Source: Alteromonas sp. CI.11.F.A3
Lineage (GTDB): Bacteria; Pseudomonadota; Gammaproteobacteria; Enterobacterales; Alteromonadaceae
Reading direction: 5' to 3'
Length of the DNA: 64,000 bases
NCBI RefSeq assembly: GCF_032925565.1
Contig: NZ_CP136708.1
Span: forward strand, 2,046,001 to 2,110,000
The notes beneath the pieces were generated by a model. The model was not told the origin of the DNA. It saw only the letters and a list, made by a program, of their open reading frames with translations, and did no database searches. Numbering within the stretch: the first letter of the stretch is position 1; each line of letters starts with the position of its first letter. Positions 55,074-62,531 of this stretch are shown here, one piece after another. A program made the translations under genes and the position numbers.

Positions 55074-55125
55074 TGTGGTGTGCAAGCCAACGTGGTAGCC
55101 TTTTAAGTTTGGCTTTCACACCACA
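55074..55125. repeat. Long imperfect hairpin after the symporter gene
   Basis: TGTGGTGTG-C-AAGCCAA (55074-55090) pairs with TTGGCTT-T-CACACCACA (55109-55125) with a single internal mismatch, making a stem of 16 paired bases and an 18-base loop. No T-run follows. It may be a terminator variant or a 3'-end stabiliser. Confidence 0.55.
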
Positions 55126-55258
55126 ATTTCAATTAAATTATATTAATGCTCATCTGCCTTTGAATAGGCTTTGCAATACGCATTTCAATACGTAAAATAC
55201 TCACCTCTAAAACCAATGCTACCTGGTTATTTCCGCATCATTCCTACAGGAGCAAACT

Positions 55259-55588
55259 ATGGCACTCGTTGACTGCCCATCGTGCAATAAAAAAACGTCT
55301 GACAAAGCAAAAATATGCCCGCATTGTGATTTCAAAATAGGCGATGCTTCCTCAGAAGATATTGAACGTAAGAAAAATCTACAAAAATTCAAAAAGTTAC
55401 AGAGCATTCAAAATCAATCGCTTATTGCCATGATTATATTTGTGGCGGGATTCGGTTTTATGTATTGGGGCGGAACAAGACCCGGCGACTTGCAACATAA
55501 TCTCGCTATTGTAGCCAGTATTGCAGGCTTCGTGTGGTATCTTGTCAACCGCGTAAGAATTGTACTTATTAAACGATTCCGTTCATGA
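55259..55588 (+). CDS. Small membrane protein with N-terminal zinc ribbon
   Basis: This 109-residue protein begins with a zinc-ribbon (CPSCNKKTSDKAKICPHC, Cys pairs at about 6/9 and 21/24). A charged linker follows, then two hydrophobic helices (about 58-76 and 83-101). A GGAG ribosome site lies upstream, and its stop overlaps the ATG of the yeaC gene (ATGA). It leads the run into yeaC and the DUF349 gene. Function unknown. Confidence 0.8.
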   Translation: MALVDCPSCNKKTSDKAKICPHCDFKIGDASSEDIERKKNLQKFKKLQSIQNQSLIAMIIFVAGFGFMYWGGTRPGDLQHNLAIVASIAGFVWYLVNRVRIVLIKRFRS

Positions 55589-55878
55589 ATATAGAAGTAT
55601 TACTAAATAGTATGACGCCAGAGGTGTACGAACGCCTGCGTCAATCGGTGGAAACCGGTAAATGGCTTGATGGAACACCGTTAAGTGAAGATCAGAAAGC
55701 CAGCTGTATGCAAGCAGTTATGCTGTATCAAGCAAAAATTGAGAAATCGTCGGAACATATGACGGTAAATGAAAGCGGCGAAATAGTGCATAAAAGTAAA
55801 TCAGATTTTAAACGTGCACTTTCCAAGCAAGAAGATGATAACAACACTATAGCGCGGTTTAAACAGGATGATATTTAG
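55585..55878 (+). CDS. yeaC: YeaC family protein (DUF1315)
   Basis: This 97-residue soluble protein matches YeaC/DUF1315: LLNSMTPEVYERLRQSVETG (20 residues), KWLDGTPLSEDQKASCMQAV (20 residues) and MLYQAKIE. Function is unknown in all species as far as I know. The last 11 bases overlap the start of the DUF349 gene, so both are probably translationally coupled. Confidence 0.9.
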   Translation: MNIEVLLNSMTPEVYERLRQSVETGKWLDGTPLSEDQKASCMQAVMLYQAKIEKSSEHMTVNESGEIVHKSKSDFKRALSKQEDDNNTIARFKQDDI

Positions 55879-58864
55879 TCGGTTCTTTGCTCCTTCTCAC
55901 ACCAGTCAGAATCCCGAAAAAAGATTGGAAGCCATTCAAAACCTGTCGCCGGAAAAGCCTACAGACAAAACAATTTTACATGAATTGGCATTTAACGATG
56001 CCAATGCTGATGTCAGCCTTGCAGCCCTAAGCAAATTAAATACTTTTGTATTGTGGCTTAAAATGTCACAAAGCGCGCAACATGCGAAAGTGAAAAAAAT
56101 TGCTGAACGCACCGTTGAAGCCGCATTGATGGGGCAGGGTGATGTCAATATAAACGCGAATGAAAAAGCTTCATTCTTGCGCGAAAGTGCCAATGGTGAA
56201 TTAATTCAGACCGTGTTGGTTAATGACGCAAAGTTGTTGGCAGACAAAAGCTTAGTAATGACATTGCTTCACAAAGTCGATAAACCTGCTTTTACTCAAA
56301 CCATTTTTCTTCAACATGCAGATAACGCACTGCAACAGGCTATTTTAGCCACAATTGAAGATAGTAGTGTGCTACAAAAGCTGGAAAAGAAATGCCGAGA
56401 TAATGCTATTTACGGCGCTATCGTTGCAAAACTTCAGCTATTAAAAGCCCAAGCTGAAAAGCCTATTGAGTTAATGCGACGTGTTACTTTATGTTTGTCT
56501 AAGTACCAAGCGTTGGTAGATAAATCAGACGTTGAAGATATTGATAAGCGCCAAGCTGAATTGTTAGCTGAATATAACGACTTAATGTTAGATGCATCGA
56601 TATTAAGTACAGAAGAAAAGACCGCAGTAGACGCTAAGTTCGCCCGTATTAGCGAAAAAGTAACACGTCACTTATCGCGTATTCGACCTGAATGGGAAGC
56701 GCAAAAAACGGCAAAAGAAAAAGCTGATATAGAAGCCCTTTGCAAGCAGCACTTATCGCATGCCACCACGCAAGTTAATTGGCTTTATGGTGAGCGTTTA
56801 TGCGAGGCTACCCTTGCTGATGTAGCGGTGGTAAATGAATCGGTACGCGCGTTAGAAGTAAGCGCAGAACACATGGCTTCATTAGGTGGCAGCAAAAAAC
56901 TGCTAGACGAAGTTCGTGCTGGCATAGCGGCATTAAACAACAGTTTAGAAGCCTTTTCGATGCAGCAGCAGTACGGTCAAAAACTTCTAATTTGTTTGTC
57001 TCAAGTAGAATCTCTTGCAGAAGAGTCCCTTGCAGAAGAGTCTAAGCAGCAGGCGGCAGGTACGCCTACTGAACCAGCAACAAGTGCCCAAGACGCTAAA
57101 GAAAAAGGCGAAACAGAACAAACGACTGACGTGTTAGAAGCTGCAAGCACTGATGCAACTGAAAGTGCTTCTGTTGAAGGCGAAGCTGTTCAAGCCAAAG
57201 TCGGTCAAGCCAAAGCCGCTCAAGACAGCAACGTTAGCCAGAAAGCGCCAGAATCGATTGAGGCTGAATTTAAAGCGTTAAGTGAAAAGTATCACGATTT
57301 ACGCAATGAACTCATTGCAGTACCAAGCGCCCTTAATAAGCGCTGGCATGCAGCTTCCCGTGTTTTCAATCAGAAAAAACAAGCTAAAAAAGCAGAGGTA
57401 GACCACGCGCTTCGCCAGTGTAGAAAACAAATCAGTGTGGTTGATAACTTGATTGCCCAAGGTAAATACCGCGCGGCTATTACCAAGTTTGAAAAGCTAT
57501 CTGCAAGCTTCGAATCTGTGCCTGAGAATGTGAAAAAACAATTGGCTAAGCGTTTTGAGAAAACCGCTGAAGATATTGCTCACCTTGAAGGCTGGCAAGA
57601 TTATATCGCGGCGCCTAGAAAACCTGCACTGGTAGAAGAAGCGCAGGCGTTAGCGGCAACCCCTGTTGAAGATATTAAACAGCGCGGTGAAGCTATTCGT
57701 TATTTACGACAGCAGTGGCTTTCGTTAGGCGCTGGCAGCGACGATGACACACTACAACGTGCTTTCGATGCGGCATTAGAACTTGCATTTCAACCGTGTC
57801 GCGAACATTACGCAGCATTAGATGCCGAGCGTGAGAAAGCGCTTAAAGCTCGTCAGGCATTAATTGAGCAAGTTGCTGCCATCGATTTGTCACAAGACGA
57901 AACGTTGTTGGCTAAAGTGTTCGATAGAACCGTTAAACAATGGCATGAATGTGGCCAAGTTGAAAAGCGTGATTACGAGTCGTTAAAGCAACGTTGGAAT
58001 AAAACCATTAGCCCGCTGCAAACGAAAGTGAACCAGTGGCATGGGATGAATAAAAAAGCGAAGCAGGAACTCGTTGCTAAAGCATCAGCGCTGTCAGCAC
58101 AAGAGGATATTGCTAGTGCCACTGAAACAGCGCAGCAGTTGCAACACGATTGGAAAGCCATAGGCCATGCCGGTAAGCGTGATGAAAGCCGATTGTGGCG
58201 TGAGTTCCGCCTAGCAAATGATGCATTGTTTGGACGCTTAAAAGAGCAGCGTAAGGCACAGTCATCTGCATTTAATGAAACCTTTAATACCCTTTTTACT
58301 CAATTAAATGCTATTGACTCGGAATCTGATGAATCGGCGATTGCTACTTCAATTCAGGATATTGAAACACGTGCGAAAGATTTGCCTGGTGCAATGCGTG
58401 CAAAACTCGATAAGAAAATAACCGGTATTCAAAAGCAGCAGCAAACACGCGCTCAGCAGCGCCACGTTCGTAAAGTACAACAGCGGGCTCAATCGGTTAT
58501 TTCAGTGTTAAGTGAAAGTTTGCGGGCAGGCGACTTTACTAGTATCAGTGATGATGACGCTGACCTGCTAGGAAAGCGTTGGAAGTCTGCGCTGTCTAAA
58601 CCTACACCTGTGCAACAAAGTCGTCATTGGCTAACCGTTGCGTTGGAAGCCGCTACTGATATACCCAGCCCCCAGAGCGATAGCAGTATGCGAACCAATG
58701 TACAGCTAACCATGATGACGGCGAAACTTGAGAAAGGCGAGAGCCTATCTCCTGCGCAGTTGTTGGAAGATTGGATTGCGCATGGGAAAGTTGATGACCA
58801 AGAAACGCATTTACTTGAACGAGTAGTGAATGTATTGGATAACAATCCAGAGGTGGTTGCTTAA
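55868..58864 (+). CDS. Large DUF349-domain coiled-coil protein
   Basis: This 998-residue, highly charged helical protein has several DUF349-like repeats in its second half, recognisable by W-rich elements such as RYLRQQWLSLGAGSDDDTL, VKQWHECGQVEKRDYESLKQ (20 residues) and HDWKAIGHAGKRDESRLWRE (20 residues). A low-complexity Ala/Glu/Thr/Gln linker (about residues 375-460) splits it, with a tandem SLAEE repeat. There is no signal peptide or membrane segment. Family members are found near nucleic-acid or ribosome-associated functions, but no activity is established to my knowledge. The start overlaps yeaC. Confidence 0.85.
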   Translation: MIFSRFFAPSHTSQNPEKRLEAIQNLSPEKPTDKTILHELAFNDANADVSLAALSKLNTFVLWLKMSQSAQHAKVKKIAERTVEAALMGQGDVNINANEKASFLRESANGELIQTVLVNDAKLLADKSLVMTLLHKVDKPAFTQTIFLQHADNALQQAILATIEDSSVLQKLEKKCRDNAIYGAIVAKLQLLKAQAEKPIELMRRVTLCLSKYQALVDKSDVEDIDKRQAELLAEYNDLMLDASILSTEEKTAVDAKFARISEKVTRHLSRIRPEWEAQKTAKEKADIEALCKQHLSHATTQVNWLYGERLCEATLADVAVVNESVRALEVSAEHMASLGGSKKLLDEVRAGIAALNNSLEAFSMQQQYGQKLLICLSQVESLAEESLAEESKQQAAGTPTEPATSAQDAKEKGETEQTTDVLEAASTDATESASVEGEAVQAKVGQAKAAQDSNVSQKAPESIEAEFKALSEKYHDLRNELIAVPSALNKRWHAASRVFNQKKQAKKAEVDHALRQCRKQISVVDNLIAQGKYRAAITKFEKLSASFESVPENVKKQLAKRFEKTAEDIAHLEGWQDYIAAPRKPALVEEAQALAATPVEDIKQRGEAIRYLRQQWLSLGAGSDDDTLQRAFDAALELAFQPCREHYAALDAEREKALKARQALIEQVAAIDLSQDETLLAKVFDRTVKQWHECGQVEKRDYESLKQRWNKTISPLQTKVNQWHGMNKKAKQELVAKASALSAQEDIASATETAQQLQHDWKAIGHAGKRDESRLWREFRLANDALFGRLKEQRKAQSSAFNETFNTLFTQLNAIDSESDESAIATSIQDIETRAKDLPGAMRAKLDKKITGIQKQQQTRAQQRHVRKVQQRAQSVISVLSESLRAGDFTSISDDDADLLGKRWKSALSKPTPVQQSRHWLTVALEAATDIPSPQSDSSMRTNVQLTMMTAKLEKGESLSPAQLLEDWIAHGKVDDQETHLLERVVNVLDNNPEVVA

Positions 58865-58865
58865 A

Positions 58866-59081
58866 ATGAAAAGCCAAGTTGAATTTGGTTTTGCCAGTGA
58901 GATGACGGCATATCGTTTTATCAACACGGTTAAACATATGGATGTTGATTCACTTGTCGTGAAGTTTGGACGCAGTGATCGTCACGTGTTGGTATCTTAC
59001 CGTTACGCGGTAGCTGAGTTTGATAGAACGTTATCAGAGTTAGACGATTTAGCGCGAGAGCTTGGCGGGGAAGAAGTATAA
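58866..59081 (+). CDS. Small protein after the DUF349 gene, unrecognised
   Basis: This 71-residue protein begins one base after the stop of the DUF349 gene. It has an alternating pattern (QVEFGFASEMTAYRFINTV, VVKFGRSDRHVLVSYRYA) that suggests an alpha/beta fold. No family is recognised. The tight spacing implies cotranslation with its neighbour. An earlier in-frame start at 58830 lies within that gene and is less likely. Confidence 0.72.
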   Translation: MKSQVEFGFASEMTAYRFINTVKHMDVDSLVVKFGRSDRHVLVSYRYAVAEFDRTLSELDDLARELGGEEV

Positions 59082-59082
59082 A

Positions 59083-59117
59083 AAAAAAGCTGATGGACAA
59101 AGTCCATCAGCTTTTTT
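59083..59117. terminator. Bidirectional terminator after the DUF349 operon
   Basis: AAGCTGATGGAC (59087-59098) and GTCCATCAGCTT (59102-59113) with an AAA loop, A6 before and T6 after. It serves both the operon and the convergent lipoprotein gene. Confidence 0.93.
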
Positions 59118-59133
59118 CATGATAAAGCGTGAA

Positions 59134-59328
59134 TTAACAATCTTTATCTTCGGCGTTTGCGCCTTCTTTAACATCTTCACAAGCATCTTCTACTGCGTTG
59201 CCTGCATCTGTTACAATTTCGTCTAGCTCTTCGCCTGCATCTTCTGCGTTGTTATCGCCGCATGCGGCAAGTGTTAGTGCGAATGTACCAGCTGCTAAAA
59301 GTTTTAATAATGATTTCTGTGAGATCAT
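59134..59328 (-). CDS. Small acidic lipoprotein
   Basis: This 64-residue lipoprotein has a signal peptide and lipobox TLAAC (Cys23), followed by an acidic tail with two further cysteines (DACEDVKEG and the C-terminal DKDC). It resembles entericidin-like small lipoproteins in size and composition, but I do not claim that family. An AGGAGA ribosome site precedes the ATG. Confidence 0.75.
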   Translation of the reverse strand: MISQKSLLKLLAAGTFALTLAACGDNNAEDAGEELDEIVTDAGNAVEDACEDVKEGANAEDKDC

Positions 59329-59391
59329 GTCCGTTCTCCTGTTTCCTAAAAGTATCTTAAAGATTTAAAAATATCTAAAAGCGTAATAAAT

Positions 59392-59568
59392 TTATGCTCG
59401 TGGTGACCGACCGCGTAAGGCATTCGCGACTAGTGAAATGACTAGTAAGGCGATGAACACAAAAAATAAAAATTGTGCGATACCTGTTGCTGCACCTGCG
59501 ATGCCGCCAAAACCAAAAACTGCTGCAATAATGGCGATAATGAAAAAAGTAATTGCCCAACCTAACAT
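59392..59568 (-). CDS. DUF1328 (YtjA-like) small membrane protein
   Basis: This 58-residue, two-helix membrane protein is almost entirely hydrophobic and matches DUF1328: [20 protein letters not shown] (20 residues), [19 protein letters not shown] and a basic C-terminus ([10 protein letters not shown]). E. coli YtjA is the best-known member, with no established role. I start at ATG 59568, where a GAGG site precedes the conserved MLGW. The upstream in-frame ATG at 59601 is not supported. Confidence 0.88.
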   Translation of the reverse strand: MLGWAITFFIIAIIAAVFGFGGIAGAATGIAQFLFFVFIALLVISLVANALRGRSPRA

Positions 59569-59824
59569 AGCTAAATCCTCTTTTTGCTCCGTTACTGACA
59601 TAGATACTAATGCGAACTCCGTGCCTAAATGTTAAGCTTATGATTTAATACGTTTTATTTTTTATTTGTGCTACTTTAGGCTAGTAATTTCTTTGTGGGA
59701 TAAACAAGGTTTACAGAGCATTTGCACTTTTTACATAGCTAAAGCAGGTAGGAAGCAAAGAAGCATTCACGATTTGCAGATGCTACTATCACTTTTTAAC
59801 TCTCGTTATACTAAAGGGCGCGAA

Positions 59825-60484
59825 ATGGCAAAAACTCACTCCGCATTTATAGGTTTAATGCAACGGGCAAGAAATGTGAAACGATGGCCTTTAATGGCAC
59901 AGTTTCAAGAGGAGATGTTGTCTACACACATCTACGAAGCCTCTATGGTAGCGCATATGCTAGGCGCAATAGCCGCGGATGTGTTTAACGAAGATGTCGA
60001 CCCTGACCGAGTTGCTGCTATGGCTATATTTCATGAAGGTAGCGAAATTGCGGGTATGAGTGATATTCCAAGCCCTGTGAAATATCACGACCCTGAAACT
60101 ACTGCTGCTATTAAGAAGCTCGAGCGCAGGTTTGAGGCTATGCTGATACAAACCTTGCCTGAGCCGCTACAGAAGCGTTACCAGCCTTTAATAGAACAAG
60201 ATAAAGATGACATTCACGTGCGTCTTGCTAAGGCGGCTGATGTTTTATGTGCGTATCTTAAGTGTGATTATGAGTTGTCGAAATCCAACTCAGAATTTTC
60301 AAATGCTATGTATGAAATGGAAGTGCAATTGCAACAGTACCGAGAACGATTTCAGTCAGTAGAATATTTTTGTAAAGTTTTCTTAGAAGATGCCAATGCG
60401 ACGTTAGATGAACAAACAAAAGATCTGGATTGGGTCGAACGTGCTAATACATTACATTTAGACTCCGAAAAAAGTAATAAATAG
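59825..60484 (+). CDS. yfbR: YfbR-like 5'-deoxynucleotidase with HE in place of HD
   Basis: This 219-residue HD-superfamily protein aligns to E. coli YfbR, which dephosphorylates 5'-deoxynucleotides. Shared elements are the RWPLM start (Arg20, Trp21), His35 in STHIYEASMVAHML, the PVKYHDPE loop with Asp80, and Asp139 in KAADVLCAYLKC. The central HD dyad is His70-Glu71 here (FHEGSE), where E. coli has His-Asp. I start at ATG 59825 because the conserved N-terminus begins there. The frame opens earlier at 59666. Enzyme activity is likely but the metal site is altered. Confidence 0.85.
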   Translation: MAKTHSAFIGLMQRARNVKRWPLMAQFQEEMLSTHIYEASMVAHMLGAIAADVFNEDVDPDRVAAMAIFHEGSEIAGMSDIPSPVKYHDPETTAAIKKLERRFEAMLIQTLPEPLQKRYQPLIEQDKDDIHVRLAKAADVLCAYLKCDYELSKSNSEFSNAMYEMEVQLQQYRERFQSVEYFCKVFLEDANATLDEQTKDLDWVERANTLHLDSEKSNK

Positions 60485-60506
60485 TATTGCATGTTGAAAA
60501 TAGAAA

Positions 60507-60530
60507 GACCGCCAAATGGCGGTCGTTTAA
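60507..60530. terminator. Hairpin between yfbR and convergent lipoprotein gene
   Basis: GACCGCCA (60507-60514) and TGGCGGTC (60517-60524) form an 8-bp stem with a tiny AA loop followed by GTTT. The weak T-run leaves its strength uncertain. Confidence 0.55.
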
Positions 60531-60557
60531 CTACACAATATTTGTCAGCTGAAACGC

Positions 60558-61109
60558 TTATTTAGCGTTGTCAGCCTGATTTGCCAAAATTTCCTGAACA
60601 GACATCGCGTTTTTCCCTAAGCTAGCTTTGGTATTGTTCATTCTTACCAAGATAGAAAAGTAAACATCATTAATTTGAGTCTGCGTAACGGTATTTTGTC
60701 CCTGGCCTGGTGCAGGTTGTGCCACTTCTGTACATCCTGACATGGTACATTGCTGGTTAGTTGCAAACGGTTGGGGTTTATCCGTGCTGTGAGTTACCGC
60801 TCTGGCCATAACAGGTTTTTTATCAACATCGGTTTTAACAATTGCCAACCATTCGTAGTTTTGTTTGTTTGCGAGTTCAGCTGCTCGGCGCAATGCGAAT
60901 TGCTGAATGACATCGGCAGGGGTTCGGTCAGTAGCTTTAAATAAAACTCGGTATTCATTGTCGGTTAGCTGAACGCTTGAGTAACCGTAACCTTCTTTAG
61001 TCACCGCAGATTTGTACGGCGTAGGGGAAGCTATAGGTGTAGTAGTGCACGCGGTAAAAAACACACTGCATGCTAGAGCCGCTATTTTCATTTTTATTGG
61101 AAGGCGCAT
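60558..61109 (-). CDS. Lipoprotein of the CC0125/CC1285-like group
   Basis: This 183-residue lipoprotein has a lipobox ending in FTAC (Cys20) and a domain with the pattern EGYGYSSVQLTDNEYRVLFK (20 residues) and RRAAELANKQNYEWLAIVKT (20 residues). This matches the CC0125/CC1285 lipoprotein family as I recall it. Function unknown. An AGGAATTATC site supports ATG 61109. An internal ATG at 61091 would also give a workable signal peptide. Confidence 0.72.
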   Translation of the reverse strand: MRLPIKMKIAALACSVFFTACTTTPIASPTPYKSAVTKEGYGYSSVQLTDNEYRVLFKATDRTPADVIQQFALRRAAELANKQNYEWLAIVKTDVDKKPVMARAVTHSTDKPQPFATNQQCTMSGCTEVAQPAPGQGQNTVTQTQINDVYFSILVRMNNTKASLGKNAMSVQEILANQADNAK

Positions 61110-61139
61110 GATAATTCCTAGTATTAAATTTGGTTACTA

Positions 61140-61397
61140 TTATCTTAGAAATGAGAGCGCGGTGGTGCGCACAAAAGTCATAATAGCTTGATTTCTTTTG
61201 CTCTTGGGGGCATCAGTATTAATGCCCTTGTAAGCTCCAGCAGCAATAATACCTAATAATACTTCAGGTTTGCCCATAAGCAGCCGACAATCTCGTTTCG
61301 CTTCTTCAAGTGATGCTTCTGCGTGATGTTTTTGTGCTAAGTAGTTATGCTGGCACTGTCTAATGTCTTCCAAGTTCTTCTTCAGAAAAATATTCAT
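61140..61397 (-). CDS. Small YqjK-position protein
   Basis: This 85-residue protein has a charged helical N-terminal half (LEDIRQCQHNYLAQKHHAEA, 20 residues) and a short hydrophobic segment (LLGIIAAGAYKG). It follows the YqjE-like gene on the same strand, the position of yqjK in the E. coli yqjD-yqjE-yqjK set. Sequence similarity is not clear enough to name it. Confidence 0.6.
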   Translation of the reverse strand: MNIFLKKNLEDIRQCQHNYLAQKHHAEASLEEAKRDCRLLMGKPEVLLGIIAAGAYKGINTDAPKSKRNQAIMTFVRTTALSFLR

Positions 61398-61452
61398 GAT
61401 AAGTGCTCCATAGTTGTACGCTGTCGAACGGCAATCCCGTAGTTAAGTGTCG

Positions 61453-61956
61453 CTACTTCATTAAAGATTGCATTAACGTTGCGAGCCGTTTTAGGTTGAT
61501 AAAGCGAAACGCACTTTGTGCATACATAAATGCGATGACGCTTAATACACTATTTACGAGTAACAATATAATCATAATAAGAAGTGCCGGCATGCCAGCA
61601 TGATGCATAGCCAATCCTATACATGAATTGAGTAAAATCCAGCAAAAGCCACCTAATGCAAATGCAGTAAGTGCACCAAATATGGTAACAAAAATAGATT
61701 TAGTAATGAGTTGAAGTTCGGCGTTAACCAAGTCAACTAATGCAAAACCTTGATATTTTTTCTGGGTGAAAAGTGCCTTTAGTGAACTAAATGCTTCTTC
61801 AAACGAAATGTCTGGGGGAGTGGCGGTAGACGAAGTGCCGGATATGTCTGACTGGTCAGTGCGAAATGTCGCCTGACTTCTCGGAGAAGTCAGGCGAAAC
61901 GGATTTTCGCTGCTCAGCGTGTATGTGGCATTACGAAAATCTGGTAAAGGCTGCAT
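61453..61956 (-). CDS. YqjE/phage-holin-like (DUF1469) membrane protein
   Basis: This 167-residue protein has a variable soluble N-terminal part and then two membrane helices (about residues 83-107 and 115-140) in the order typical of the YqjE/holin superfamily III group (DUF1469): FALVDLVNAELQLITKSIFV (20 residues) before the first helix. It begins three bases after the YqjD-like gene ends. The family accompanies YqjD at the inner membrane in stationary phase. Confidence 0.78.
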   Translation of the reverse strand: MQPLPDFRNATYTLSSENPFRLTSPRSQATFRTDQSDISGTSSTATPPDISFEEAFSSLKALFTQKKYQGFALVDLVNAELQLITKSIFVTIFGALTAFALGGFCWILLNSCIGLAMHHAGMPALLIMIILLLVNSVLSVIAFMYAQSAFRFINLKRLATLMQSLMK

Positions 61957-61959
61957 GCT

Positions 61960-62277
61960 TTATTTCTTGCGAAACAATGAAGTAACTAACATACCTGCTG
62001 CGAATGCCATACCAGCAGTTGCTAATGGGTTTTCGATAGCATACTTACGTACACCAGAAGATTGCCATTTTTGCTCAGCTAAACGTTTTCGTTCAGACAT
62101 ATTGTCGGCAGAGCGACTTGCAGTATTTCGAATATTGTCCTCAGCTACGGCTGCACTATCGGCCAGTTTATCAACTGACGAATGAAGTGTTTCTTTTAAC
62201 TGATCCGTGACTGGGTGACTAGGCTCGGTTACGCTATTCGCTTTCGCTGTTTTTGGCGTAGTAGTTTGTGTTGCCAT
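61960..62277 (-). CDS. ElaB/YqjD/DUF883-family protein
   Basis: This 105-residue protein has a helical soluble part followed by a glycine-rich C-terminal membrane segment (ENPLATAGMAFAAGMLVTSL, 20 residues) and basic end FRKK, as in YqjD and ElaB. In E. coli YqjD is a ribosome-binding membrane protein induced in stationary phase. AAGGAGAG lies just before ATG 62277. The frame runs up to 62307 but that start has no site. It opens the YqjD-YqjE-YqjK-like run. Confidence 0.85.
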   Translation of the reverse strand: MATQTTTPKTAKANSVTEPSHPVTDQLKETLHSSVDKLADSAAVAEDNIRNTASRSADNMSERKRLAEQKWQSSGVRKYAIENPLATAGMAFAAGMLVTSLFRKK

Positions 62278-62531
62278 AGTACTCTCCTTAAGTTTGCTAG
62301 ATTGCACATAAGAAGTTGCAACGGTTGTACCAATATTGCAATTTGTTTAGGCTGCTGTTTTTAAAGGTTTTTATTCTTTCCTTAGCGTTGAAGTTAATTC
62401 TAAAGTTAAATTCAACGTAAGAGTTTCAAGGTAGGCCGTGTAATTATTTCGTAATTATTTCATGGTGAACAAACTGGGTGGCGTAAAAAGTTAGCAATTT
62501 ATGGTAACTAACTTAGCCTGGTGGCGTCTTG

